A DNA stretch of 20,149 nucleotides, taken from the NCBI GenBank assembly GCA_938018005.1, contig CALIJG010000034.1, positions 1-20,149 of the forward strand, read 5' to 3'. A program made the translations under genes and the position numbers. Below are positions 13,959 to 20,149 of the stretch, in pieces. Positions within the stretch are counted from its first letter, which is position 1, and each line of letters opens with the position of its first letter. Origin of the DNA: an uncultured Candidatus Saccharibacteria bacterium (GTDB lineage: Bacteria > Patescibacteriota > Saccharimonadia > Saccharimonadales > Saccharimonadaceae). The notes beneath the pieces were generated by a model. It searched no databases, was not told the DNA's origin, and worked only from the letters and a program-made list of their open reading frames with translations.

Positions 13959-14633
13959 ATGAATACGTTACTTGAACTAGAAGATCTGGTCGTTTCCAGG
14001 GGGAGGAGGTTCTCCCTCGCTCCGCTGACCATTCGTTTCGATCGCCCAGATATTGTGGGACTTTTTGGCCACAACGGAGCCGGAAAGACGACGTTACTGA
14101 AGGCATTGGCCGGATTGTTGCCCATTCAATCTGGCTCTGTGAAGCTCCGTGATGCGACGATCCCGACCCTACTTCCAGACATACCATTCATTTATAAGTT
14201 CTTGAAGGTGGGATCGGTTCCCAATGTCCTAGCAGACTATTTCGAAGACTTTGATCTTGAGCGTGGCCACTCTATTATTAATGATCTATCGCTGGACAAA
14301 TCGAAGAAGGTGAGTGACTTATCGAAAGGAATGGAAGAACAGTTGAATCTTGGCATGACCCTGGCTCGCCGATCGTCGGTTTATCTCTTTGACGAGCCAC
14401 TAGCTGCTGTGGATCCTGTAACACGAGATCGCATGCTCGACCTTATTAAGCTACACAAGCCCGACGATGCGTTACTCATCATTAGCACTCATCTTATCGC
14501 CGGCCTCGAATCACTCTTCGACGAATGTGTTGTGCTCCATAATGGGAGAATGCTACTTCGGTTGCTGGCTTCAGATATTTCTCCGGGGCAGAGCCTGGAG
14601 ATTAAGATCAAGGAGGCAATGCTTAATGCGTGA
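13959..14633 (+). CDS. ABC transporter ATP-binding protein (YydI-like)
   Basis: A 224-aa ABC ATPase. Walker A GHNGAGKT is at 37-44, the signature appears as LSKGMEEQLNLGMTLARR (a variant of LSGGQ), Walker B is VYLFDEP, the D-loop AAVDP, and the switch histidine is in ISTH. No canonical Q-loop glutamine stands out. The family is the peptide/drug export and immunity type with a separate permease. The start at 13959 is four bases past the M50-like stop; an in-frame ATG at 13941 would overlap that gene. The 3' end overlaps the permease start by 8 bp, so the pair is coupled and likely forms a homodimeric exporter with it. Confidence 0.9.
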   Translation: MNTLLELEDLVVSRGRRFSLAPLTIRFDRPDIVGLFGHNGAGKTTLLKALAGLLPIQSGSVKLRDATIPTLLPDIPFIYKFLKVGSVPNVLADYFEDFDLERGHSIINDLSLDKSKKVSDLSKGMEEQLNLGMTLARRSSVYLFDEPLAAVDPVTRDRMLDLIKLHKPDDALLIISTHLIAGLESLFDECVVLHNGRMLLRLLASDISPGQSLEIKIKEAMLNA

Positions 14634-15381
14634 TATCTACACCGAAGCGCGCAAACATTTCGGTTTCTTTTTGACTTGCGCGTCGATTCTTCTCGGTATT
14701 TTCGTGCTGAGGGAGTATATGGACTCATACAAGTCGGTGCTCGACGTGATCTGGGTATTTGCTGTTGTGCTGGTGTCCTCCGGGGCTACCTTCTATGTCA
14801 GTGCGCAGATCTTCATGTTTCTAGTACTTAAACGCGACACGCTTCTTCATCTTTCTACCCACTCGACACTGCGTAAGTTCTTTGTCAAAACGACCTCGCT
14901 CTCCTTCGGTTTTATAACGGTAGGTCTCGTGTCGCTTCTGGCAAGCACAACGATGTGGCCGAAAGATGACAGGTTAACGAAAACGGTTGCTTACGCAGTT
15001 TGTGCTAAATTGGTATCGAGCATTACCTTGGTGTCTATGGCCTGGGTTCTCGGGGCAGTTACCGCCCACTTTAGGGGATTCTATTCGCGACTTCTTACCT
15101 ATGCGGGTGGATTTGCTGTGCTAATTGGTTCACAGATTGCCGTATTGTGGCGTGTGGCAGATCTGGGCGGAACTACGTGGATGATCGGAGGCTCTACCTC
15201 ATTTGCTGGTTATCCTGTATATTGTGGGCCGTTGGCGATCTCGATCGGAACTCCATTTTCCTTTAAATTAACGGAACCTTACGTTCTTGGTCTTGGCTTA
15301 AATCTGATTTGGATCGTGTTGGGCCTGTTTGTCATTCTGCTACAATCTCGTCGACACCGCGCGAGCCTTCGAGCCAGGTGA
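14626..15381 (+). CDS. ABC transporter permease, six TM (YydJ-like)
   Basis: A 251-aa integral membrane protein with about six hydrophobic segments (near 12-28, 38-65, 88-108, 124-145, 155-172, 222-243) and a basic C-terminus. The start at 14626 is preceded by AAGGAGG nine bases upstream, inside the end of the ATPase gene; the longer open frame from 14467 is antisense-like noise over that gene. Directly coupled to the ATPase, it is its membrane partner. Similar ABC-2-type permeases accompany M50 proteins in YydHIJ and related peptide loci. The substrate is unknown; export of, or protection from, a peptide is the likely class of role. Confidence 0.85.
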   Translation: MRDIYTEARKHFGFFLTCASILLGIFVLREYMDSYKSVLDVIWVFAVVLVSSGATFYVSAQIFMFLVLKRDTLLHLSTHSTLRKFFVKTTSLSFGFITVGLVSLLASTTMWPKDDRLTKTVAYAVCAKLVSSITLVSMAWVLGAVTAHFRGFYSRLLTYAGGFAVLIGSQIAVLWRVADLGGTTWMIGGSTSFAGYPVYCGPLAISIGTPFSFKLTEPYVLGLGLNLIWIVLGLFVILLQSRRHRASLRAR

Positions 15382-15499
15382 GTTAATCGTATCCCATGAT
15401 TGGGACTTAACCTCTGTTACTTGGACACCTTCCCGGTAGCCACCACAGCAGTCCTCGGAATTCATGTTCATATACGTTCTATGGATGTGTCTTAAGGGC
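15382..15499. other. Junction between permease gene and GC-rich block
   Basis: No gene seen. Base composition shifts from mixed to GC-rich here. No insertion-sequence terminal repeat could be matched to a partner. Confidence 0.4.
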
Positions 15500-15997
15500 T
15501 CACGCCGAGTCATACGCTGCGTCTGGCCTCAGTTCACCCATATCCTTGCTGACACCTAACCGCTGAGCAGTGTGCTTGACCGTGCCAATCTCAGCGTAGG
15601 CCTCCCGCACCCGCTGCTGGAAGGCAGGGTCGGCTGGGTCGGTGCGCAGCGTCTCCCCTGCCTGCTTGAGGTGCCGCGCCACCGTAGTGCGGTGGAAGCC
15701 GAAGCGTGTGGCGATCTGCGCCACCGTCTGCCCCACTTGGTGCAGCGCCACCATCTCTTCCATCAGCTGCGGACGCAGGTAGCGATGGATCCGCCGCGGT
15801 GGAGTGGTGGGAGACGTGGTAGCTGGCGCGGGTGTCCGCACTGCTGCGCCTTCGGCCGGCTGATGAGAAATGGGCGTCGTTGAACCTACGGCGGGCTGCG
15901 TTGCCGTGGTGGCTTCTGCTGGCGCGCCTGGCTCTCCATTCTGCCCAGAGTTTCTGCGCCAACCATAGTGGCGGAACTTGGTAGAGCACCTAGATCT
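15500..15997 (-). pseudogene. GC-rich recombinase-like fragment with Hin-type HTH
   Basis: An open frame of 165 codons bounded upstream by a TGA at 15998-16000. It starts with a KFRHYGWRR segment, runs through an Ala/Pro/Thr-rich linker, then has a helix-turn-helix (TVAQIATRFGFHRTTVARHL) typical of serine recombinase or resolvase C-termini. A second HTH begins (TVKHTAQRLGVSKD) but breaks into unrelated sequence before the stop. No start codon with a ribosome site is evident; the first usable one is a GTG at 15841. The block is far richer in GC than its neighbours and resembles actinobacterial DNA. Read as a decayed mobile-element gene; the upstream part may continue in another frame at 15886-16281. 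Confidence 0.55.
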
Positions 15998-16281
15998 TCA
16001 TCTCGTTCATGCTTCTCTGCAACCGTCCTGGCAGCGGGAGAGTCTGCATCGTCCTCCTGCCCAGGCTCCTCCACGCTGTCCGCGTCGGCGGCATTTGCCG
16101 AGGCGCTCGCCCGGTTGCCTTGCGCAGTGTCCACTCTACCGTCCACGTCTAGCGAGCTGCCAGGATCCTCCGCTAGTGAAGAGCCGCGCCCCGTCGGCAC
16201 TGCCGCAAGGTCAACGACGCCCATCACATACCGCCAACACGCCTCCCATTGCTTTGAGTGGGGTAGGGAGAGGGCGACCAT
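15886..16281 (-). pseudogene. GC-rich open frame, possible 5' part of the same decayed gene
   Basis: A 131-codon frame starting MVALSLPHSKQW, with an acidic, low-complexity Ala/Asp/Glu/Ser middle. It overlaps the HTH fragment in a different frame and could be its frame-shifted upstream part: its VAEKHERDED region stops making sense where the other frame opens. There is no recognisable domain and no ribosome site. It may equally be chance openness in GC-rich DNA. Confidence 0.25.
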
Positions 16282-16285
16282 ATTT
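16275..16285 (+). repeat. 11-bp copy of the tRNA-Pro(CGG) 3' junction, possible att site
   Basis: CGACCATATTT matches 13047-13057 exactly, which is the last bases of tRNA-Pro(CGG) with its CCA and the following TATTT. It lies at the right edge of the GC-rich block. A tRNA 3'-end duplicate is what a tRNA-integrating element leaves, but 11 bp is short. Confidence 0.35.
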
Positions 16286-16295
16286 GTGAATTATT

Positions 16296-16325
16296 TGATC
16301 TGGCTTGTGTAGCCAGATCATTTTT
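16296..16325 (+). terminator. Perfect stem-loop with T-run
   Basis: TGATCTGGCT, loop TGTGT, AGCCAGATCA, then five T residues: a perfect 10-bp stem. It reads as a rightward terminator, yet no credible plus-strand gene ends before it, so it may be a leftover of the element that occupied the region. Confidence 0.65.
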
Positions 16326-16375
16326 AATAAGGTGTACGATGTTTAATCTGAATAGGAGATGTGGGTTGGGCTATC

Positions 16376-16403
16376 TTGACCAAACTAAGATTATATGTAT
16401 AAT
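16376..16403 (+). promoter_or_regulatory. Promoter of the 90-aa hypothetical
   Basis: TTGACC, 16 bp, TATAAT; the -10 ends 13 bases before the ATG at 16417. Confidence 0.6.
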
Positions 16404-16416
16404 TGATCTTTAAGAT

Positions 16417-16689
16417 ATGGAAACACGAAAACAATCTACATCAAACCAACAAGAGCAGTGTGAAGAGAAGACTGGGATGAGCGAGTATGACGTGCTCGAG
16501 CTTGCAGCTACTAGGATTCTTAAATATATAGTATTACCTGCCACACAATACAGAACGCGGCATCCTGATACAGTTACCCCAGCTGAGATAGCGGCAATGG
16601 ATCCGTATGAATTTTCAGATTTTGCAACTGCACAAAGTGTGATTGATGATTTTCGCACTATTCCTCCCGCTTGTCGAAGGACCAATTGA
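16417..16689 (+). CDS. Hypothetical protein, possibly frameshifted
   Basis: A 90-aa soluble, Gln/Glu-rich start (METRKQSTSNQQEQ) followed by a plausible folded part (MSEYDVLELAATRILKYI ... FATAQSVIDDF). No family recognised. A strong promoter sits just upstream. The last residues, PPACRRTN, look unlike the rest, and an overlapping frame (16643-16840) continues with LPLVEGPIDLSRFF and a CFTKDEFYNYSNKW segment. A single-base shift near 16660-16680 would join them into one protein of about 140 aa, so the gene may be broken or a sequencing error may be present. Confidence in coding is moderate. Confidence 0.5.
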   Translation: METRKQSTSNQQEQCEEKTGMSEYDVLELAATRILKYIVLPATQYRTRHPDTVTPAEIAAMDPYEFSDFATAQSVIDDFRTIPPACRRTN

Positions 16690-16840
16690 TCTAAGTCGCT
16701 TTTTCACCTGCTTTACTAAGGATGAATTTTATAACTATAGTAACAAATGGGTTGCCAGCAACCATTGCCGGTTAATTAAAAAAACAGTGGTAAAACCACA
16801 CACCATAGCATCAGTTTGTGCTGTCGTGTATAATGGCTAG
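16643..16840 (+). pseudogene. Possible frameshifted continuation of the hypothetical at 16417
   Basis: A 65-codon frame overlapping the end of the previous gene, with mixed hydrophobic and aromatic composition and no ribosome site. It ends just before the promoter and start of the membrane protein at 16846. It is listed only as a candidate 3' half; it could be chance. Confidence 0.25.
16829..16834 (+). promoter_or_regulatory. -10 of the membrane protein gene
   Basis: TATAAT 11 bases before the ATG at 16846, leaving only a few bases of leader. No clear -35. Confidence 0.5.
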
Positions 16841-16845
16841 TAATT

Positions 16846-17499
16846 ATGGTAGCGCAGTCTTCTCAGCCAGCAAAGTCGAAGGAGCAGCCCAAGCAGCCAC
16901 AGCCGCGGCGGTTTGCGCTTTTGGTGACGCATTTCTGCGCGTCGGTGGGGTATCTCTTTTGCTTGCTGCTCTGGGTGTGGTGTGCAATGCAGCTGCTTTA
17001 CCCATACATCACGCGAGATAAGGCGCTTTGGGTTATACCGGAGCCGCACGACCAGCCAGAGATCACGCTTCCACAGGGTATGCCTTCAGGGGCGGACTTG
17101 CCGCAGCCAGTAGTGATTGTATTAGTAGCGGTCATCACTATCGTTATGATTGGGTGTGGCCTCTATATGCTAGTCATGCTACCGCGTAATATAGCTAAAA
17201 CAGGCGAGCGCGTAGTAAAAAAGACAACGAAAGCAGTTGCACCCCTGGCGGCAAAAAACCACCAGCCAGTGAGCAAGAAGCAGCGCATCATCCTCAACGC
17301 GCGCATTGCGGCAGGCATTAAGGCGCTGGCTTGTGTGGTGCCGGTGATTGTCCTAATGATCTGGCCCGGTGCGGCACCATTGTCGCAGCATGTGGTACGG
17401 ATCGTTGCAGTGTTCTGCGCTGGCATGGCATCCTTGAGTTTTTTGCTCCAGTATGCGCTAGCACGGATGCTTGGCGTGCCTGATACACTTCTTAAGTAA
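16846..17499 (+). CDS. Four-TM membrane protein, function unknown
   Basis: A 217-aa protein: a basic, Gln/Pro-rich cytoplasmic start (residues 1-22), then TM segments near 24-52, 86-110, 152-172 and 180-202. A Pro-rich outer loop (about 62-85) lies between the first two and a Lys-rich cytoplasmic loop (about 115-147) between the second and third. No catalytic motif or known family was recognised. The start follows a TATAAT by 11 bases and has no ribosome site. Its 3' end converges on the DUF2188-like gene, with a shared inverted repeat between them. Confidence 0.8.
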   Translation: MVAQSSQPAKSKEQPKQPQPRRFALLVTHFCASVGYLFCLLLWVWCAMQLLYPYITRDKALWVIPEPHDQPEITLPQGMPSGADLPQPVVIVLVAVITIVMIGCGLYMLVMLPRNIAKTGERVVKKTTKAVAPLAAKNHQPVSKKQRIILNARIAAGIKALACVVPVIVLMIWPGAAPLSQHVVRIVAVFCAGMASLSFLLQYALARMLGVPDTLLK

Positions 17500-17521
17500 T
17501 TATTATCCTTCTCCTGATATA

Positions 17522-17552
17522 ACAATACCTCTGCTCTTGGCAGAGGTATTGT
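17522..17552. terminator. Inverted repeat between convergent genes, likely bidirectional terminator
   Basis: ACAATACCTCTGC, loop TCTTG, GCAGAGGTATTGT: a perfect 13-bp stem between the stops of the membrane protein and the DUF2188-like gene. T-runs are weak on both sides. Confidence 0.6.
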
Positions 17553-17563
17553 GCATTTGAGTG

Positions 17564-17803
17564 CTATCCTTGCGGTGGGAAGGGATCCTTCTTGGGTGGG
17601 ACGGTATCGGCATCGCGATACTGGGCGGTGCCGTCGGCGCGCTGGATCCTGAGCTCGCCACCACCGTGCTGGCGCATGTAGCGCCTGGTTTGGTCGATGA
17701 CTTCCTCCTGGGTAGTGCCCACAAAGTGGACGCGGCCAGTGCCGTCGGCGACTGCTTGGTAGCCTTTGAGTTTGTTACCGCTAATCGTAAAATTTTGTGC
17801 CAT
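17564..17803 (-). CDS. DUF2188-like small protein
   Basis: A 79-aa soluble protein starting MAQNFTIS. The body fits the DUF2188 pattern: a strand with a G-Y-Q-A-V-A-D-G-T-G turn, a helix TTQEEVIDQTRRYMRQHGG, then GELRIQRADG and a tail with DPFPPQG, like the D-P-x-P-P-x-G end of that family. Function of the family is unknown; members are small and often found near surface or stress genes. The start at 17803 has GAGGAG six bases upstream; the longer frame to 17851 lacks one. Confidence in the family is moderate. Confidence 0.8.
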   Translation of the reverse strand: MAQNFTISGNKLKGYQAVADGTGRVHFVGTTQEEVIDQTRRYMRQHGGGELRIQRADGTAQYRDADTVPPKKDPFPPQG

Positions 17804-18121
17804 GGAGTACTCCTCGTGCGGCTTTAACGATATTGGTATGCAAGGTGCCAACCCTGCCTCCTTCTAGCCTAATACAAGATTGCTGATGAGGCAAATTGGT
17901 GCTACAGGAGAATAATGAATTGAAGTTATCTAAAGTGGGAAAATAATAGCTTGATATATCATGGTTAGGATTAATGGTGATATCTGAGTACCTCTATGTA
18001 GTCGAAGTATAGCGCATAACATTAGTGGCTCATACCGATAGGTAAAATCGCTATGACATATATGCGATACGGCTAAAGTGTGCTATAAATATAAGCATAA
18101 GAGTATTTCGGAGGGGAAATA
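17804..18121. other. 318-bp divergent intergenic region
   Basis: Between the DUF2188-like gene and the anchored surface protein. Apart from the promoter and ribosome site of the latter, nothing convincing is visible on either strand. The DUF2188-like promoter could not be pinned down. Confidence 0.5.
18081..18089 (+). promoter_or_regulatory. Extended -10 promoter of the surface protein gene
   Basis: TGC-TATAAA with a leader of about 26 bases and a strong ribosome site, GGAGGGG, five bases before the ATG. Confidence 0.5.
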
Positions 18122-20089
18122 ATGAAACGATGGGGATTGAGCGTCGTGCTGCTGTGCGGTGCACTCTATGGGCTCGCGATAGCTCCGCCAGTGCGGGCGA
18201 ATACGTCGCTGTGTGGTACAAATGATCAGCTGTTCAGAGCGGTGCGTCGGCCACTAGCGACTGACTCAGCACCAGCAGCTCGCGCGATGGCATGGCTTAA
18301 ACAGATGATGGAGCCAAAGCATAGCCCAGGTGATGGTAGTACCATCACGCCAGCACAAGCCTATGGCTTTGACTACCAAGCAAAGGTGAGCGGGCGCTTT
18401 ACGCTTGCGCACCCACGACAAACCGAAAGTGCGACACCGCTTACGGTTCCTCATGCTGCGCATGCCGCCGAAGGTTACCGCGGCACAGTGAAGGGGACGG
18501 CACCAACTGGGGCGAACCCACGTGAAGTGCGGGCTTATCTCTACAGCGATGCTGAATATGAGCAGCCAGCTGCTATACCCGCAGTAGTGCAGTCGGATGG
18601 CACATGGACGCTCGATCTCTCACCTGTCAATCCGGCATTTGCGGGGTCATGGCACTTCCGGTTATACGACAAAGTGACGGGGCAGCAGATTGGTGAGAGC
18701 TGGCCGCGACCTGTGACGTATAAGAATCTGGAGGTGCAGCTCTACGCGGTATCTGATAAAGAATACCTCCAAGCCACGCAGCCAGCCCAGGCAGATAATA
18801 CCTTTAGTTTCGATGCAGTAGGTAAGGGGCATAAATTAATTCGCCTCTATGATACGGCAACTAAAACTATCATTGCTGAGTATTTCAAGCCAGAGCTGGT
18901 GGGGCTCATTCGCTCGTATGAGTATGCACCAGGCCAAGATGGCTATGGTACGCCGCGTGAGTCGTATAGCTATGTGTATGATCAGTCGCTGGCGCTACTT
19001 GTGGCGATTGGTGCGGACGATCGAGCAATGGCGGATAAGCTGGTGCATGGCCTAAGCGCAATCCAAGTCAAGACGGGTGAGCAGAAGGGGGCGTTTCCGG
19101 CGAGTGCGCACCAGCTTGATTATATAGGGATCCAGCAGCCGATTTATTATACTGGCGGTATCGCCTTTGTGCAGTATGCGCTCATCCGCTATATGGAAAA
19201 ATACGGCGACCAGCAAGGGGTGCGCCAAATGATTCTCGATACCTTCCGCTGGCTCGAGACGATGAAGACGACGACTGGCGATGCTGCTGGGCTATTTCGT
19301 GGTGGGGTGCGGATTGACAATGGTATTAAGAAGGATATTGCGTGGCATGCTACTGAGCACAACACTGACATGTGGCATGTATATGAACGGGCAGCTCGCG
19401 TGCTGGGCGATAAGCAGTACGCTCAGAAGGCAGATGAACTTGCTAAAGTAACGGTGGCAAAGCTATGGAATACATCCGAGGGTCGGTTCAATCAAGGATA
19501 TAACGACAGCAGCAAGGCGCTTGATACAACAAGCTGGGGCTCGATCTTTCTCAATGCGATTGGCGAATATGACAAAGCTAAGCAAGCGCTTGCTTATACT
19601 GCCAGCTACAAAACAACCGATGGTGCGGCAAAAGGCTACACGCCGTATTTGACAGGTAATTACGTGCCAACCGTATGGTTTGAAGGGACGTATGGCGTAG
19701 CGCAGGCGCATACTATCGCTGGGGACACGGCCACGGCGCGGGCAATCTTGACAGATACTTACCCGGCACAGCGGCCCAATGGTGCATGGCAGTACGCATC
19801 TAAGGCCGATCTGCCAAATGAACTAACTAATGCAAACTCAGTGGCATCGACGGCGTGGTATGTGTTGGCGGCCAGCTACCCAGAAGCAATTTGGTCGGAG
19901 TGCCGTGCGGCACTGGCGACAAATCCGCTCGATCCAAATAAACCCAACCAGCCCACTCAGCCAGCCAAGCCAAGCCAATTCCACGGCCTCTTAGCCGACA
20001 CCGGCATATCGCTCTGGCAGTTTGTTCTTGTGACAGCGGCGTTGCTTGCTGGTGGGGTGCTACTAGCGCACTATGTGCGACGCGCATAA
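18122..20089 (+). CDS. Secreted, sortase-anchored (LADTG) surface protein with toroid-like domain
   Basis: A 655-aa exported protein. Residues 1-26 are a signal peptide (PVRA cleavage). Two Ig-like, carboxypeptidase-regulatory-type repeats follow at about 115-200 and 205-262 (each with R/Q-LYxxSD and a strand ending F/I-RLYD). Residues about 265-600 form an alpha-helical region resembling an (alpha/alpha) toroid of glycoside hydrolases or epimerases (SYVYDQSLALLVAIG, GAFPAS, NTDMWHVYERAARVLGD, WGSIFLNAIGEYDKAK, TVWFEGTYGVAQAH). A Pro/Gln-rich wall spacer leads to LADTG at 624-628, a hydrophobic helix and an RR tail, the three-part sorting signal. It is the probable substrate of the sortase at 9064-9702. 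It may bind or cut glycans on a host cell; catalytic residues were not identified. Confidence 0.88.
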   Translation: MKRWGLSVVLLCGALYGLAIAPPVRANTSLCGTNDQLFRAVRRPLATDSAPAARAMAWLKQMMEPKHSPGDGSTITPAQAYGFDYQAKVSGRFTLAHPRQTESATPLTVPHAAHAAEGYRGTVKGTAPTGANPREVRAYLYSDAEYEQPAAIPAVVQSDGTWTLDLSPVNPAFAGSWHFRLYDKVTGQQIGESWPRPVTYKNLEVQLYAVSDKEYLQATQPAQADNTFSFDAVGKGHKLIRLYDTATKTIIAEYFKPELVGLIRSYEYAPGQDGYGTPRESYSYVYDQSLALLVAIGADDRAMADKLVHGLSAIQVKTGEQKGAFPASAHQLDYIGIQQPIYYTGGIAFVQYALIRYMEKYGDQQGVRQMILDTFRWLETMKTTTGDAAGLFRGGVRIDNGIKKDIAWHATEHNTDMWHVYERAARVLGDKQYAQKADELAKVTVAKLWNTSEGRFNQGYNDSSKALDTTSWGSIFLNAIGEYDKAKQALAYTASYKTTDGAAKGYTPYLTGNYVPTVWFEGTYGVAQAHTIAGDTATARAILTDTYPAQRPNGAWQYASKADLPNELTNANSVASTAWYVLAASYPEAIWSECRAALATNPLDPNKPNQPTQPAKPSQFHGLLADTGISLWQFVLVTAALLAGGVLLAHYVRRA

Positions 20090-20149
20090 TAGCCACTACT
20101 TCAACCCCCGAAAAGTACTTGATTTGACGTTATCATACATCGCGTTGTC

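Noticed and set aside
15998..16000. TGA read as glycine (recoded genetic code)
   Set aside because: That TGA lies in a decayed foreign block; genuine genes here end normally at TGA (pilM, pilN, pilO, tsaE), so the standard bacterial code applies.
15968..16312. 114-aa plus-strand frame ending just before the 16296 stem-loop
   Set aside because: Ser/Ala/Arg low complexity from GC-rich DNA, no ribosome site; the stem-loop position is tempting but not enough.
1..20149. CRISPR array or intact insertion sequence
   Set aside because: No regularly spaced repeats and no transposase with matching terminal inverted repeats were seen.

Overview
The window reads as a stretch of a reduced, host-dependent bacterial genome, most likely Candidatus Saccharibacteria (TM7, Patescibacteria/CPR). 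Grounds: a compact type IV pilus block (pilB-pilC, then pilM-pilN-pilO and a small PilP-like gene), short versions of tsaE and tsaB, RNase Y, an enolase beside a cofactor-dependent phosphoglycerate mutase, a sortase with an LADTG wall-anchored protein, and several near-leaderless genes with strong extended -10 promoters. This is inference from gene content; no rRNA is present to confirm it.

Layout. 1-5856, minus strand: type IV pilus genes. pilB and pilC are adjacent; after a 196-bp gap with a new promoter and a 14-bp palindrome come pilM, pilN, pilO and a 94-aa membrane protein, all coupled by ATGA overlaps. A partial gene with its own promoter is cut by the left edge. 5957-6801, plus: tsaE-tsaB (tRNA t6A synthesis), divergent from pilB. 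6996-8483, plus: rny with a terminator. 8543-9063: no convincing gene, but a possible structured RNA. 9064-9702, minus: sortase. 10072-11352, minus: enolase, divergent from a small secreted two-cysteine protein (11592-11972). 12127-12777, plus: gpmA. 12976-13175: two tandem proline tRNAs, CGG and TGG.

13263-16325 looks like an accessory island beside the tRNAs. It holds a small basic ORF, an M50-like membrane protein lacking HEXXH, an ABC ATPase and an ABC permease, an arrangement resembling YydHIJ-type peptide processing/export or immunity genes. A GC-rich recombinase-like remnant follows. An 11-bp copy of the tRNA-Pro(CGG) 3' junction lies at the right edge of the GC-rich block, next to a perfect stem-loop.

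16417-20089 carries small hypotheticals, a four-TM membrane protein, a DUF2188-like protein, and a 655-aa secreted protein with Ig-like domains, an alpha-helical toroid-like region and a C-terminal LADTG sorting signal. Pili, sortase and anchored surface protein together fit a cell living attached to another bacterium. The M50/ABC cassette could be a tool for, or a defence in, that contact; this last point is speculation.
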